DNA of 64,000 bases from Abyssibius alkaniclasticus (GCF_020447305.1 NZ_CP095732.1:2822501-2886500), one strand, 5' to 3'. Counted from the first letter of the stretch, positions 1 to 10,248 are shown. Notes: a model not told the origin generated them from the sequence alone. Numbers and translations: made by a program.

Positions 1-9
1 GGCAAAAAT

Positions 10-471
10 TCAAACCACCGGGCCGCCGCGCGTCTCGTCACTCAGCAAAACGTTACTTTCCACCGCGCCAACGCCCGGCAGGGTCATGATCCGGCGGCGC
101 AGGATTCGCTCGAAATCCGCAAGATCGCGCGCAACAACCCTGATCCGATAATCATACACGCCCAGCACATGCTGCACGAGCTGCACTTCGGGGATCGCGC
201 TCACCGCGCGCTCAAAATCCTCAAGCCCGACACGGCCCTTTACAGCCAGTTTAATACCAAGGAAAACAACAACTTCATAGCCAAGCTTCATGCGGTCCAG
301 CACCAGTTGCCGCCCGGTGATCACGCCGCTTTCCTCCAGCCGCCGCAAGCGCCGCCACGCAGCCGGCTGGCTGATGCCCAGCGCCGCGCCCAAAGCCGCC
401 GCCCCCATATCGCCCTCGGCCATAAGCAGGCGCAGCATGGCGCGGTCTGTGGCATCCAGCGCAACACTCAT
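10..471 (-). CDS. Lrp/AsnC family transcriptional regulator (downstream copy)
   Basis: This 153-residue protein has the Lrp/AsnC layout: an N-terminal winged helix-turn-helix (about residues 5-60, with LGISQPAAWRRLRRLEESG as the recognition part) and a C-terminal RAM ligand-sensing domain (about 65-145). Lrp-type proteins bind amino acids and act as octamers or dimers on promoters of amino-acid metabolism genes. Its ATG overlaps the stop of the neighbouring paralogue (ATGA), so the two are translationally coupled. The stop lies 10 bases from the window edge. The effector is unknown; being divergent from ilvC suggests a branched-chain amino acid, but this is inference. Confidence 0.9.
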   Translation of the reverse strand: MSVALDATDRAMLRLLMAEGDMGAAALGAALGISQPAAWRRLRRLEESGVITGRQLVLDRMKLGYEVVVFLGIKLAVKGRVGLEDFERAVSAIPEVQLVQHVLGVYDYRIRVVARDLADFERILRRRIMTLPGVGAVESNVLLSDETRGGPVV

Positions 472-926
472 AGCGGCAATGCCTCGGTGTTTTTTACTTC
501 CGATACCAGCATCAGCGCCTCGATATCGGCAATATGCGGCAGCGCCAGGATCTTGCCCTTGTAAATGTCCTGATAATGCGCAAGGTCGCGCGCCAGCACA
601 TCCATGCGGATATCGACCCGCCCCAGCAGGGTCTGGATTGTGTCGACCTCGGCAATGTCGCGCGCCGCGGCCAGAAATTCGGCAAAGGCATTGGGCGCGG
701 TCTTGTCCAGATTGATGCGCAGGAACACCTGCACACCGTAGCCAAGCGCGCGCATATCCACCACCACGCGCTTGCCTTTCAGAACGCCCGCCGTCTTCAA
801 CTTTTCCAGCCGCCGCCAGCAGGGTGCCACGGTCATACCCGCCTGCACCGCCAGGTCGGCGGTTGAAATCGTGGGGCTGGCCTGCAAAAGCCGCAACAGC
901 CGCCGGTCTGTATCATCAACCTGCAT
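468..926 (-). CDS. Lrp/AsnC family transcriptional regulator (upstream copy)
   Basis: A second 152-residue Lrp/AsnC protein, first gene of a two-gene operon. The HTH covers about residues 5-60 (DDTDRRLLRLLQ start, then WRRLEKL) and the RAM domain the rest. It is clearly diverged from its neighbour, so this is an old duplication and not a recent one. It is transcribed away from ilvC across a 131-bp AT-rich gap that also holds repeated TTTTCAGC elements. Autoregulation and control of ilvC are plausible given this layout but are not shown by the sequence. The pair could form mixed oligomers. Confidence 0.9.
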   Translation of the reverse strand: MQVDDTDRRLLRLLQASPTISTADLAVQAGMTVAPCWRRLEKLKTAGVLKGKRVVVDMRALGYGVQVFLRINLDKTAPNAFAEFLAAARDIAEVDTIQTLLGRVDIRMDVLARDLAHYQDIYKGKILALPHIADIEALMLVSEVKNTEALPL

Positions 927-968
927 GAATTTTGCTATATCTCATGATTTTGCCTATTGGAATTACCT

Positions 969-991
969 ATTTTCAGCATTTTCAGCAAAAT
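969..991. promoter_or_regulatory. Repeated/palindromic AT-rich element in the lrp-ilvC divergent region
   Basis: ATTTTCAGC occurs twice in direct tandem (969-977, 978-986) and is followed by AAAAT, so the second copy also forms the palindrome ATTTT-CAGC-AAAAT. It lies in the divergent control region between the Lrp operon and ilvC, which is far richer in A+T than its surroundings. AT-rich imperfect palindromes are usual Lrp-family targets, so it is a candidate operator. No binding evidence. Confidence 0.35.
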
Positions 992-1021
992 CAGAAACAC
1001 ATACCGCCAAAATATCCGTAG

Positions 1022-2080
<1,059 letters not shown>

Positions 2081-2115
2081 CCCGCAACAAGGCTGCGCAA
2101 TCAATGCGACCAAAG

Positions 2116-2201
2116 CGGTGCGCAATAAATGCGCATTCTACGCGGTCACATTCGTGCCCAACCATAACCCGTAGGGTGCGCATTCATTGCGCACCTTTTT
2201 T
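2116..2201 (+). repeat. GTGCGCA palindromic repeat element, copy A
   Basis: The element opens with cggtgcgcaataaatgcgca (2116-2135) and closes with ccgtagggtgcgcatt (2169-2184) then cattgcgcacc. The two halves are themselves inverted repeats built on TGCGCA. A second copy with the same opening and closing blocks and an unrelated, shorter spacer begins at 63948. The conserved ends and free middle mark it as a dispersed intergenic repeat and not a gene relic. Confidence 0.75.
2175..2201 (+). terminator. Intrinsic terminator of ilvC
   Basis: A perfect 8-bp stem GGTGCGCA / TGCGCACC with loop TTCAT is followed directly by six T (2196-2201). It lies about 95 bp downstream of the ilvC stop and is formed by the right half of the dispersed GTGCGCA repeat. 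Confidence 0.75.
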
Positions 2202-2291
2202 CACACCATCACCCTTCGCGCCAAACCTCCCAATTGCCACGCCCGCCCTGCCCCGCTAGTCTGCGCAACACGCAATTTGGGAGACACCACA

Positions 2292-2693
2292 ATGCTGATG
2301 CGCCTGCTTATCCGTTGGGGCTTTGCCCTTATTCTGGTCATGGCCACCTATAACCCGACGAAATGGAACCTCGTGCGCTGGGGGATGGACAACTACACCA
2401 GCAACCTGCCGGTGGTGGTTCTGGTCACGCTGGTCGTTCTGCTGGGCTGGATCATCTATATCCGCGCCACATTCCGCTCCATCGGGCCGGTTGGCATCTT
2501 TTTGGTGCTGGCGCTGGTCGGCGCGCTGGTCTGGGTATTCTACGATCAGGGCTGGCTGGATATTGGCAATGCCACCGCGATGACCTGGATCGGGTTGATC
2601 GCGCTGTCTTTCGTTCTGGGCATTGGCATGACATGGTCGATTATCCGCCGCGCAATTTCCGGGCAGTTGGATGTCGATGACATCGAAGAATGA
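2292..2693 (+). CDS. Small four-helix integral membrane protein (DUF6524-like)
   Basis: A 133-residue inner-membrane protein with about four hydrophobic segments (residues about 5-22, 36-54, 60-80 and 95-115) and an acidic C-terminus (LDVDDIEE). I chose the ATG at 2292 because GGGAG lies 8-10 bases upstream and the preceding in-frame residues look non-coding. It resembles a conserved proteobacterial family of unknown function (DUF6524, from memory). It overlaps the hemerythrin gene by 23 bp, so the two are probably co-transcribed. Confidence 0.75.
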   Translation: MLMRLLIRWGFALILVMATYNPTKWNLVRWGMDNYTSNLPVVVLVTLVVLLGWIIYIRATFRSIGPVGIFLVLALVGALVWVFYDQGWLDIGNATAMTWIGLIALSFVLGIGMTWSIIRRAISGQLDVDDIEE

Positions 2694-3255
2694 TCCGCTT
2701 GGCCTGGAAAACCGCAAGGGCCTGCCCGATGCGCTGCGCGTGCTGGCGGCAGGCTACCCGCGTGAGGGCTGGGAGGCGCATGGCAATTTTGACCAGCTCA
2801 CCCGCTTCTGGCTCGACCGTCACCTGATGTTCCGCCGCCTTCAGGCCGATCTGGTGGCCGATGCGCAAACCCTGCTTGACCAAAACAGCGACCCGGCGCG
2901 CTTTGCCATCCGCACATCGCGCCTGGCGAGTATGCTGGTCAACCAGCTTCACGGCCATCACGAGATTGAGGACCATCACTATTTCCCCTTGCTCAGCGCG
3001 CGTGATCTGCGGCTTGTGCGGGGCTTCGATCTGCTTGATGCCGACCATCATGTGCTCGACCATACGCTGGCCGGCCTGACCGAGGCAGCGAATACCGCCT
3101 TGCAAACCATTGCCGAGGGCGGTGCGCATATCGACCCCGTTGCCACCTATCTTGACCATGTCCACAGCCTTGGCCACCTGCTCGACCGGCATTTGACCGA
3201 TGAGGAAGAGCTGATCGTGCCGATCTTGCTTGAATACGGGCCCGTTCAGCTATAA
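2671..3255 (+). CDS. Hemerythrin HHE domain protein
   Basis: A 194-residue soluble protein with hemerythrin-type iron ligands: H51, HHEIEDHH (97-103), DADHHVLDH (124-131) and HLTDEEE (174-180), spaced as in a four-helix bundle binding a di-iron site. Such domains bind O2 or NO, or help repair or store iron. A start at 2677 (MTSKND) is also possible. It overlaps the preceding membrane-protein gene, which hints at membrane-linked sensing, but no partner function is known. Confidence 0.85.
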   Translation: MSMTSKNDPLGLENRKGLPDALRVLAAGYPREGWEAHGNFDQLTRFWLDRHLMFRRLQADLVADAQTLLDQNSDPARFAIRTSRLASMLVNQLHGHHEIEDHHYFPLLSARDLRLVRGFDLLDADHHVLDHTLAGLTEAANTALQTIAEGGAHIDPVATYLDHVHSLGHLLDRHLTDEEELIVPILLEYGPVQL

Positions 3256-3349
3256 GTGGCCTCTCAAGCATATCGTATGGCGCCGCCGCATGGACAGGCG
3301 CCGCCCGAACGGGTAAACCCCGAACCGCATAAAAGTGAGACCTGAGGCA

Positions 3350-3694
3350 ATGGAAAACATCGTTCTGACCGCCCATCTGATTATCGCACTGGCGCTGATT
3401 GCCGTTGTGCTGATGCAACGGTCGGAAGGTGGTATTGGCCTTGGTGGCGGCGGTGGCGGCGGTGGCGCCATGTCGGGCAGGGCCGCTGCAACCGCGCTGA
3501 CCAAATTCACCTGGATTCTGGCCATTCTGTTTCTGACCACCTCCATCACGCTTACCGTCATGGCCGCCGCCAACAGCGCCGACGAATCGGTGATTACCGG
3601 CGATGTTCCGGCAGCCGGGGCGCCCGCGCCGCTGGAAATTCCGCTGGCACCGCTTGGGGCCGATGCCCCCGCCGCGCCGCCCCCGGCCGAGTAA
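3350..3694 (+). CDS. secG: Protein translocase subunit SecG
   Basis: A 114-residue accessory subunit of the SecYEG channel. Two hydrophobic segments (about 4-22 and 55-75) flank a very glycine-rich loop (GGIGLGGGGGGGGAMSGRAA region, residues about 27-46) typical of SecG. The C-terminal tail is Ala/Pro-rich and should be cytoplasmic or periplasmic filler. The ATG at 3350 is taken because the conserved family start is MENIV; an in-frame ATG 15 bases upstream is less likely. It is followed by pyrG, an arrangement common in alphaproteobacteria. Confidence 0.92.
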   Translation: MENIVLTAHLIIALALIAVVLMQRSEGGIGLGGGGGGGGAMSGRAAATALTKFTWILAILFLTTSITLTVMAAANSADESVITGDVPAAGAPAPLEIPLAPLGADAPAAPPPAE

Positions 3695-3695
3695 A

Positions 3696-3733
3696 CCCCG
3701 CAATAACCCAAGCGGGGCAACATGCTGTTGCCC
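3696..3733 (+). other. Two overlapping hairpins after secG
   Basis: CCCCGC/GCGGGG (3696-3701 with 3712-3717) and GGGCAAC/GTTGCCC (3715-3721 with 3727-3733) share bases 3715-3717, so only one can form fully at a time. There is no T-tract. It may be a weak secG terminator; the mutual exclusion is worth noting but no switch can be claimed. Confidence 0.3.
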
Positions 3734-3779
3734 TGGCTTGACCTTCTACATCATCTGGCGATTTTGTGGCTTGCTGCGC

Positions 3780-3808
3780 TTGGCAAGCGGGCGGATTTAG
3801 GGTATGAC
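3780..3808 (+). promoter_or_regulatory. Sigma70-like promoter of pyrG
   Basis: TTGGCA (3780-3785), a 17-bp spacer, then TATGAC (3803-3808), 73 bp ahead of the pyrG ATG. Box match and spacing are good for a housekeeping promoter in this group. Confidence 0.45.
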
Positions 3809-3881
3809 TCAAATCCCGTGGAGCGCGGGTTTTGCCCTGCAGTGACCGCCAGAAAACACAACATTCACGGGGGCCGGGCCG

Positions 3882-5528
3882 ATGGCACGCTATATTTTCA
3901 TTACAGGTGGCGTTGTTTCGTCTTTGGGCAAGGGGCTGGCTTCGGCCGCGCTTGGCGCATTGCTGCAAGCGCGCGGCTATTCGGTGCGCCTGCGCAAGCT
4001 CGACCCGTATCTGAATGTCGACCCCGGCACCATGTCACCCTTCGAGCATGGCGAAGTTTTCGTTACCGATGATGGCGCTGAAACCGATCTGGACCTTGGC
4101 CATTACGAGCGTTTCACCGGCGTGGCGGCGCGCAAGACCGATTCGATCTCGTCCGGCCGTGTCTATTCGAACGTGCTGGAGCGCGAGCGGCGCGGCGACT
4201 ACCTGGGCAAAACCATTCAGGTCATCCCGCATGTCACCAATGAAATCAAGGACTTTCTGAAAATCGGCGCCGATGAGGTAGATTTCATGCTCTGTGAAAT
4301 TGGCGGCACGGTGGGCGATATCGAGGGCCTGCCCTTCTTTGAAGCCATCCGCCAGTTTGGCCAGGATATGCCGCGCGGCGATTGTGTCTATATGCACCTG
4401 ACGCTGCTGCCGTTTATTGCCGCCAGCGGCGAGCTGAAAACCAAACCGACCCAGCATTCGGTGAAAGAACTGCGCTCGATCGGCATTGCGCCCGATGTGC
4501 TGGTCTGCCGGTCTGAAAGCCCGATCCCCGAAAAGGAGCGCGAGAAGCTGGCGCTGTTTTGCAATGTGCGCCCCGACAGCGTGATCGCGGCGATGGATCT
4601 CAAATCCATTTATGAGGCCCCGCTTGCCTATCACCACGAGGGGATGGATTCTGCCGTGCTGGCCGCCTTTGGCATTACCGACGCCCCGGCCCCTGATCTG
4701 TCCAAATGGGAAGATGTGGCCGATCGTGTCTACCACCCCGAAGGGCAGGTGCGCGTGGCGGTGGTGGGCAAATACACCCAGCTTGAGGATGCCTATAAAT
4801 CCATCGCCGAGGCGCTGACCCACGGCGGAATGCATAACCGCGTGAAAGTGCAGGCCGAGTGGATTGACAGCGAAATTTTCGACCGCGAAGACGCCGCCGA
4901 CCGGCTGCAGGGCTACCACGCCATTCTGGTGCCCGGCGGTTTTGGCGAGCGTGGCACCGAGGGCAAGATCAAGGCCGCAGCCTATGCCCGCGAACACCAG
5001 ATCCCCTATTTGGGGATATGTCTGGGAATGCAGATGGCGGTCATCGAGGCCGCGCGCAATCTGGCGGGCATTTCCAATGCCGGCTCGGAAGAATTCGACC
5101 ACGAATCCGCCGGCCAGCGCCGGTTCGAGCCGGTTGTCTATCATCTCAAGGAATGGCTGGAGGGCAACCGCACCATCCAGCGCAAGGCGGATGATGACAA
5201 GGGCGGCACCATGCGGCTTGGCGCCTATGATGCCACGCTTGCAGCGGGCTCGCAGGTGGCCGAAATCTATGGCAGCACCGCAATTTCCGAACGCCACCGC
5301 CACCGCTACGAGGTGGACATGGCCTATCGCGACCAACTCGAGGCGCATGGGCTGAGGTTTTCCGGCGTTTCCCCCGACGGGCGCCTGCCGGAAATTGTCG
5401 AATTCAAGGGCCATCCGTGGTATATCGGCGTGCAGTTCCATCCGGAGCTGAAGTCCAAACCCTTCGCACCCCACCCGCTCTTCGCCGATTTCGTGCGCGC
5501 GGCGGTCGAACAATCAAGGCTGGTTTAG
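3882..5528 (+). CDS. pyrG: CTP synthase (glutamine hydrolysing)
   Basis: Makes CTP from UTP, ATP and glutamine, the last step of pyrimidine nucleotide synthesis. 548 residues, normal length. The synthase domain starts with [10 protein letters not shown] (residues 9-18, P-loop) and holds the [11 protein letters not shown] motif; the class I glutamine amidotransferase domain has the nucleophile C380 (GICLGMQM) and the triad partners H520 and E522 (QFHPEL). The terB gene begins on the base after its stop. Confidence 0.98.
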   Translation: MARYIFITGGVVSSLGKGLASAALGALLQARGYSVRLRKLDPYLNVDPGTMSPFEHGEVFVTDDGAETDLDLGHYERFTGVAARKTDSISSGRVYSNVLERERRGDYLGKTIQVIPHVTNEIKDFLKIGADEVDFMLCEIGGTVGDIEGLPFFEAIRQFGQDMPRGDCVYMHLTLLPFIAASGELKTKPTQHSVKELRSIGIAPDVLVCRSESPIPEKEREKLALFCNVRPDSVIAAMDLKSIYEAPLAYHHEGMDSAVLAAFGITDAPAPDLSKWEDVADRVYHPEGQVRVAVVGKYTQLEDAYKSIAEALTHGGMHNRVKVQAEWIDSEIFDREDAADRLQGYHAILVPGGFGERGTEGKIKAAAYAREHQIPYLGICLGMQMAVIEAARNLAGISNAGSEEFDHESAGQRRFEPVVYHLKEWLEGNRTIQRKADDDKGGTMRLGAYDATLAAGSQVAEIYGSTAISERHRHRYEVDMAYRDQLEAHGLRFSGVSPDGRLPEIVEFKGHPWYIGVQFHPELKSKPFAPHPLFADFVRAAVEQSRLV

Positions 5529-5981
5529 ATGTTAGGTCATTTCTTCAAATCGCTGTTCGGAGGCCAGACATCGTCGGCGCAATCCGGCCCCTCGGATGAG
5601 CGTGTGCCGCTGGCCGTGCTGCTCGTGCGGCTTGCGCGCACCGATTACGAATATGTGCTGGAAGAGCGCGCCCAGATCATCGACATTCTGAAAGAACGCT
5701 TCAAGCTTGATGACGTGGCCGCCGAATTGCTGGTCGAGCAGGCCGAGCGCGCCGAGGCCGAACCGCATGACCATGTGCATTTCACCAAGCAGATCAAGGA
5801 TCTGGTGGAGTATGACCGCCGCGCCGAGGTCATGGAAGACCTCTGGCTGCTCGCCCTGGCCGACGGGCGGCGCGATAACGAGGAAAACGGCTTTCTGCGC
5901 CTGATCTGCAGCCTTTTGGGCCTGTCAGACCAGGAATCCGCCTTTGCCCGCCAGCGCGCGCAAGCGCGGGTCAAGGGCTGA
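5529..5981 (+). CDS. TerB-family protein
   Basis: A 150-residue soluble helical protein. The central region (about residues 25-140) matches the TerB fold, with acidic positions along the helices ([20 protein letters not shown]) that in tellurite-resistance TerB bind metal. It begins directly after pyrG with no gap and must depend on pyrG transcription. Alone, without terC/D/E genes, it is unlikely to be a tellurite resistance determinant; its role is unknown. Confidence 0.8.
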   Translation: MLGHFFKSLFGGQTSSAQSGPSDERVPLAVLLVRLARTDYEYVLEERAQIIDILKERFKLDDVAAELLVEQAERAEAEPHDHVHFTKQIKDLVEYDRRAEVMEDLWLLALADGRRDNEENGFLRLICSLLGLSDQESAFARQRAQARVKG

Positions 5982-6018
5982 GCCGCTACAAACCAATCCC
6001 GATGCCGCATCCAGCGCC

Positions 6019-6081
6019 GCCCCGGACCTGATCCGGGGCCTCCTGCCTTTACCGCTCGAGGCCCCGGATCAGGTCCGGGGC
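6019..6081. repeat. REP-type palindrome, site 1 (paired arms)
   Basis: Two perfect 23-bp complementary arms (6019-6041 and 6059-6081) separated by 17 bp. Each arm has its own dyad core, CCCCGGACCTGATCCGGGG. It lies between terB and purL. The same core recurs at four other places in the window, always intergenic, so this is a dispersed REP/BIME-like family. Confidence 0.85.
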
Positions 6082-6198
6082 GCCGTCGTCTGTGCGGCAA
6101 GGGTGCGCGCATTTGCGCCGATCACGATATCCCCCTTTCAACTTTACGGGCTTGGCGCTAAAAGGCCGCCAAACCCCCAAGCCGTTGCGAGGTCTGCC

Positions 6199-8361
6199 AT
6201 GACGATTGAGCCCGAAATCACCCCAGCGTTGATCGAGGCCCACGGGCTGAGCGCCGATGAATATGACCGGATCATTCGCCGCCTGAACCGGGCGCCGACC
6301 TATACCGAGCTTGGGATTTTTTCGGCCATGTGGAACGAGCATTGCTCGTATAAATCGTCCAAAAAATGGCTGCGCACCCTGCCCACCACCGGCCCGCAGG
6401 TAATTTGCGGCCCCGGCGAGAATGCCGGCGTGGTCGATATTGGCGATGGTCAGGCGCTGGTCTTCAAGATGGAAAGCCACAACCACCCCAGCTATATCGA
6501 GCCGCATCAGGGGGCGGCCACCGGCATTGGCGGCATTCTGCGCGATGTCTTCACAATGGGCGCGCGCCCGATCGCCACGATGAACGCGCTTTCCTTTGGC
6601 GAAGTTTCCCACCCGAAAACCAGATCGCTGGTCAATGGTGTGGTCGAGGGCATCGGCGCCTATGGCAACTGCTTTGGCGTGCCGAATATCGGCGGCGAGC
6701 TGCGCTTTCACAAATCCTATAACGGCAACTGCCTTGTGAACGCCTTTGCCGCCGGGCTGGCCGATGCCGACAAGATTTTCTACTCGGCCGCCAGCGGTGT
6801 CGGGATGCCGGTTGTATATCTGGGCGCCAAGACCGGGCGCGATGGTGTCGGCGGGGCGACAATGGCCAGCGCCGAGTTTGATGACAGCATTGAAGACAAG
6901 CGCCCCACCGTGCAGGTCGGTGACCCGTTCACCGAAAAGCGCCTCATGGAAGCCTGCCAGGAACTGATGCGCACCGGCGCTGTCATCTCCATCCAGGATA
7001 TGGGGGCCGCTGGCCTGACCTGTTCTGCCGTTGAAATGGGCGACAAGGGCGGTCTTGGCGTGCGGCTCGACCTTGAGAAAGTGCCCTGCCGCGAGACCGG
7101 CATGACCGCCTATGAAATGATGCTGTCTGAATCCCAGGAGCGGATGCTCATGGTGCTGCGCCCGGAAAAAGAGGCCGTGGCCAAGGCTGTATTCGATAAA
7201 TGGGACCTCGACTTTGCCATCGTCGGTGAAACCATCGCCGAAGACCGGTTCCTTGTCTGCATGAATGGCGAGGTGAAGGCCGATCTGCCGCTGAAGGCCC
7301 TGTCGGGCGATGCACCGGAATATGACCGCCCCTGGCTGCCCACGGCCGCCGCTGCCGATATGGCCGAATTGCCGCAGATCGACGCCGCCGCCGCGCTGCT
7401 TTCCCTCATCTCCAGCCCCAATTATGCCAGCCGTGCCTGGGTGTGGGAGCAATATGACCATACCGTCATGGCCGACACGCTGGTGCGCCCGGGGTCAGAT
7501 GCGGGCATCGTGCGCGTGCATGGCACCAACAAGGCCATCGCCTTCACCTCGGATGTCACCCCGCGCTATTGCCGCGCCAATCCGGTCGAGGGTGGCAAGC
7601 AGGCGGTGGCCGAAGCCTTCCGCAACCTGTGTGCTTCTGGCGCGCGCCCCTTGGCCACAACCGACAATCTCAACTTCGGCAACCCGCAAAAGCCCGAAAT
7701 CATGGGGCAATTCGTGGGCTGTATCGAAGGCATCGGCGCCGCCTGTCTGGTGCTGGATATGCCCATCGTTTCGGGCAATGTGAGCCTTTATAACGAAACC
7801 GACGGGCGCGGCATTCTGCCCACGCCCACAATCGGCGCGGTCGGGCTGCTTGATTCGGTTGAGGATATCATCCGCGCCGTTCCGGATAGCGCCGATATTC
7901 TGGTGCTGGTGGGGGAGACACAGGGCCATTTGGGCCAATCCGCCCTGCTTGCCGAGCTGTTTGGCCGCGAAGATGGCGACGCGCCGCATGTCGACCTTGG
8001 GGCCGAGCGGCGCAATGGCGAATTCGTGCGCGCCGCCCGCGGCCTGATTACCGCCGCGCACGACCTTGCCGATGGCGGGCTTGCGCTTGCTGCCGCCGAA
8101 ATGGCCATTGCAGGCAAATGCGGGGTCAGCATTGCGCAAACCGGCACCGGCTATCTGTTTGGCGAGGATCAGGGCCGCTATCTGCTGGCTTTGCCGGCCG
8201 ATAACCTGCCCGAACTGGCCGCATTGGCCGCCGAAACCGGCGTGCCTTTGGCCGAAATCGGCGCCTTTGGCGGCGAGAACATCACGCTTGGCACCGCGAC
8301 CCTGCCGCTGAACATCGTTACCGCCGCCCATCGCGGCGCGCTGCCGCAGGCTTTTGGCTAG
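6199..8361 (+). CDS. purL: Phosphoribosylformylglycinamidine synthase subunit PurL
   Basis: Converts FGAR to FGAM in purine synthesis using ammonia from PurQ. 720 residues, the small (PurS/PurQ-dependent) form. Seen: [10 protein letters not shown] (45-54), [17 protein letters not shown] and the mid-protein signature of the ATP-binding repeat. I chose the ATG at 6199 because MTIEPEITP is the expected N-terminus; upstream in-frame codons run through the repeat at 6019-6081. No purS or purQ is adjacent. BolA and glutaredoxin genes follow in the same direction. Confidence 0.97.
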   Translation: MTIEPEITPALIEAHGLSADEYDRIIRRLNRAPTYTELGIFSAMWNEHCSYKSSKKWLRTLPTTGPQVICGPGENAGVVDIGDGQALVFKMESHNHPSYIEPHQGAATGIGGILRDVFTMGARPIATMNALSFGEVSHPKTRSLVNGVVEGIGAYGNCFGVPNIGGELRFHKSYNGNCLVNAFAAGLADADKIFYSAASGVGMPVVYLGAKTGRDGVGGATMASAEFDDSIEDKRPTVQVGDPFTEKRLMEACQELMRTGAVISIQDMGAAGLTCSAVEMGDKGGLGVRLDLEKVPCRETGMTAYEMMLSESQERMLMVLRPEKEAVAKAVFDKWDLDFAIVGETIAEDRFLVCMNGEVKADLPLKALSGDAPEYDRPWLPTAAAADMAELPQIDAAAALLSLISSPNYASRAWVWEQYDHTVMADTLVRPGSDAGIVRVHGTNKAIAFTSDVTPRYCRANPVEGGKQAVAEAFRNLCASGARPLATTDNLNFGNPQKPEIMGQFVGCIEGIGAACLVLDMPIVSGNVSLYNETDGRGILPTPTIGAVGLLDSVEDIIRAVPDSADILVLVGETQGHLGQSALLAELFGREDGDAPHVDLGAERRNGEFVRAARGLITAAHDLADGGLALAAAEMAIAGKCGVSIAQTGTGYLFGEDQGRYLLALPADNLPELAALAAETGVPLAEIGAFGGENITLGTATLPLNIVTAAHRGALPQAFG

Positions 8362-8413
8362 GCCTTGTAACCGTATCGCCGCAGGCATAGATTTGCGCTA
8401 AAGGAATGTAACA

Positions 8414-8656
8414 ATGGCCATGCAAGCACACCAGATCGAGGCGCTGATCCGCGCCGCCTTCCCCACCGCCAAGGTCGAGATCGACGACCTTGCCGGCGAT
8501 GGCAACCACTATGCGGCAACCGTGATTGCCGAAGAATTTCGCGGGCTGAACCGGGTAAAGCAGCACCAACTGGTTTACGCAGCCCTAAAGGGAAAAATGG
8601 ACGGCCCGGCGGGTGAATTGCACGCGCTGGCCCTCACCACCAAAGCACCGGAGTAA
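8414..8656 (+). CDS. bolA: BolA family protein
   Basis: An 80-residue BolA/IbaG-type protein. The conserved C-terminal helix-turn with [12 protein letters not shown] and the invariant His in RVKQHQLVY are present, giving one ligand for a [2Fe-2S] cluster shared with a monothiol glutaredoxin. Its neighbour 4 bp downstream is exactly such a glutaredoxin, so the pair probably makes a BolA-Grx complex in iron-sulfur trafficking or iron sensing. Confidence 0.92.
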   Translation: MAMQAHQIEALIRAAFPTAKVEIDDLAGDGNHYAATVIAEEFRGLNRVKQHQLVYAALKGKMDGPAGELHALALTTKAPE

Positions 8657-8660
8657 GCCC

Positions 8661-9026
8661 ATGTCGGCAGAAGATACCATTCGCGAAACCGTTTCCAGCA
8701 ACGATGTTGTCCTGTTCATGAAGGGCACATCGCAAATGCCGCAATGCGGGTTTTCATCCCGCGTGGCGGGCGTTCTCAACTATATGGGCGTGGCCTATAA
8801 AGACGTGAACGTGCTGGCCGATGATGAAATCCGCCAGGGCATCAAGGATTTTTCCGACTGGCCAACCATTCCCCAGCTTTATGTGAAGGGCGAGTTTGTG
8901 GGCGGCTGCGACATCATCACCGAGATGACCTTGTCGGGCGAGCTTGACGGGCTGTTCACCCAGAACGGCATCGCCTTTGACGCCGAGGCTGCCGCGAAAA
9001 TCCGCGAAGCCAACAAGGAAGACTGA
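8661..9026 (+). CDS. grxD: Monothiol glutaredoxin (Grx4 type)
   Basis: A 121-residue thioredoxin-fold protein with the CGFS active-site motif (C29-S32, within PQCGFSSR), which binds a glutathione-ligated [2Fe-2S] cluster as a dimer or with Bol[20 protein letters not shown] is the conserved cis-Pro and glutathione-binding part. The ATG at 8661 is used: an upstream in-frame start would overlap bolA and adds no conserved sequence. Followed by a hairpin terminator. Confidence 0.95.
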   Translation: MSAEDTIRETVSSNDVVLFMKGTSQMPQCGFSSRVAGVLNYMGVAYKDVNVLADDEIRQGIKDFSDWPTIPQLYVKGEFVGGCDIITEMTLSGELDGLFTQNGIAFDAEAAAKIREANKED

Positions 9027-9046
9027 AGCACAGCCCATGTGCGATG

Positions 9047-9078
9047 AACGGCGTCCTTGCGGGCGCCGTTTCCGTTTT
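9047..9078 (+). terminator. Hairpin terminator after grxD
   Basis: AACGGCGTCC (9047-9056), loop TTGC, GGGCGCCGTT (9061-9070) with one G-T pair, followed by TCCGTTTTC. It ends the purL-bolA-grxD run. Confidence 0.55.
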
Positions 9079-9156
9079 CGATACAGTCTTGGTATCTCTG
9101 CGGGGTTTATACACCAAACCGCCGCATCTATATCGGATGAAACGAAAGGAAAAACT

Positions 9157-10131
9157 ATGGGCCAGCTTATCAACGGAGAATGGGACGAGAACCCGAACTT
9201 CCCAACGTCATCCGACGGGGCGTTTCGCCGCCCCGATGCCAGTTTCCGCAACTGGGTCACGCCCGATGGCGCGCCGGGGCCAAGCGGTGCGGGCGGCTAT
9301 CTGCCCGAAAGCGGGCGCTATCATCTCTATGTCAGCTATGCCTGCCCCTGGGCGCATCGCACGCTGATCTACCGCGCGTTGCGGGGGCTGGCCGACCATA
9401 TCACCGTCAGCGTCGTCCACCCCGATATGCTGAACAAGGGCTGGAAGTTTGACGAAAGCTATAATGGCGCAACCCCCGACCATTTGTTCGGTGCCAAACA
9501 GCTTTACGAAATCTACCAGCGCGCCGATTCCGGCGTGTCGGCCCGCGTCACCGTGCCGATCCTGTGGGACAAGCAGACCAACAGCATCGTCTCCAACGAA
9601 AGCGCCGAGATCATCCGCATGTTCGACACGGCCTTCAACGGGCTGACCGGCAATACCGCAACCTTCCGCCCCGCCGGGCTGGAAGACGAGATCGACGCCG
9701 TCAACACCCGTGTTTACAACACGCTCAACAATGGTGTCTATCGCTGCGGCTTTGCCACCTCGCAACGGGCCTATGATACCGCCGTGGGCGAGCTGTTTGA
9801 CACGATGGACTGGCTGGAGGCGCGCCTTGCCAAAAGCCGCTACCTTGTGGGCGACAGCATCACCGAGGCCGACTGGCGCCTAGCGCCCACGCTGTTCCGC
9901 TTTGATGCCGTCTATCACGGCCATTTCAAATGCAGCCGTAACCGCCTGGTCGATTTTCCCAATCTCTGGGCCTATGCGCGCGATCTGTTCCAGCAGCCCG
10001 GCGTGGCCGATACCGTGAAGTTCGACCATATCAGGCGGCACTACCATTACAGCCATGAAAGCATCAATCCGCACCGGATCGTGCCTTTGGCTCCGGCAAT
10101 CGACTGGATGCAACCGCATAACCGCGCCTGA
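9157..10131 (+). CDS. Glutathionyl-hydroquinone reductase (YqjG/ECM4 family glutathione S-transferase)
   Basis: A 324-residue Xi-class glutathione S-transferase that reduces glutathionyl-hydroquinones to hydroquinones with a catalytic Cys. The signature YACPWAHRTL starts at residue 61, with C63 as nucleophile; the all-alpha C-terminal domain holds GVYRCGFATSQ and RFDAVYHGHFKC, both typical of the family. The start at 9157 follows AAAGGAAAAACT. It stands alone between terminators. Confidence 0.93.
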   Translation: MGQLINGEWDENPNFPTSSDGAFRRPDASFRNWVTPDGAPGPSGAGGYLPESGRYHLYVSYACPWAHRTLIYRALRGLADHITVSVVHPDMLNKGWKFDESYNGATPDHLFGAKQLYEIYQRADSGVSARVTVPILWDKQTNSIVSNESAEIIRMFDTAFNGLTGNTATFRPAGLEDEIDAVNTRVYNTLNNGVYRCGFATSQRAYDTAVGELFDTMDWLEARLAKSRYLVGDSITEADWRLAPTLFRFDAVYHGHFKCSRNRLVDFPNLWAYARDLFQQPGVADTVKFDHIRRHYHYSHESINPHRIVPLAPAIDWMQPHNRA

Positions 10132-10199
10132 CGGTGCAAGGCGGCGCGGGCGCCAGGCTGCCAATAGCGCGCCCGTGCCGCGCCGCCACCGCCAAGCAA

Positions 10200-10223
10200 A
10201 AAGCCCCGAATTTTCGGGGCTTT
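10200..10223. terminator. Bidirectional terminator between the GHQR gene and zapA
   Basis: AAAGCCCCGAA / TTCGGGGCTTT, an 11-bp perfect stem with a two-base loop and A/T-rich ends on both sides. It serves the two convergent genes that flank it. Confidence 0.75.
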
Positions 10224-10248
10224 CTTGCGCGGCAGGCCGAGATCAGGC

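Noticed and set aside
3462-3482. G-rich low-complexity run
   Set aside because: It encodes the conserved glycine-rich loop of SecG.
6019-6081. Repeat as a CRISPR unit
   Set aside because: Copies are single or inverted pairs far apart, not direct repeats with regular spacers, and no cas genes exist here.
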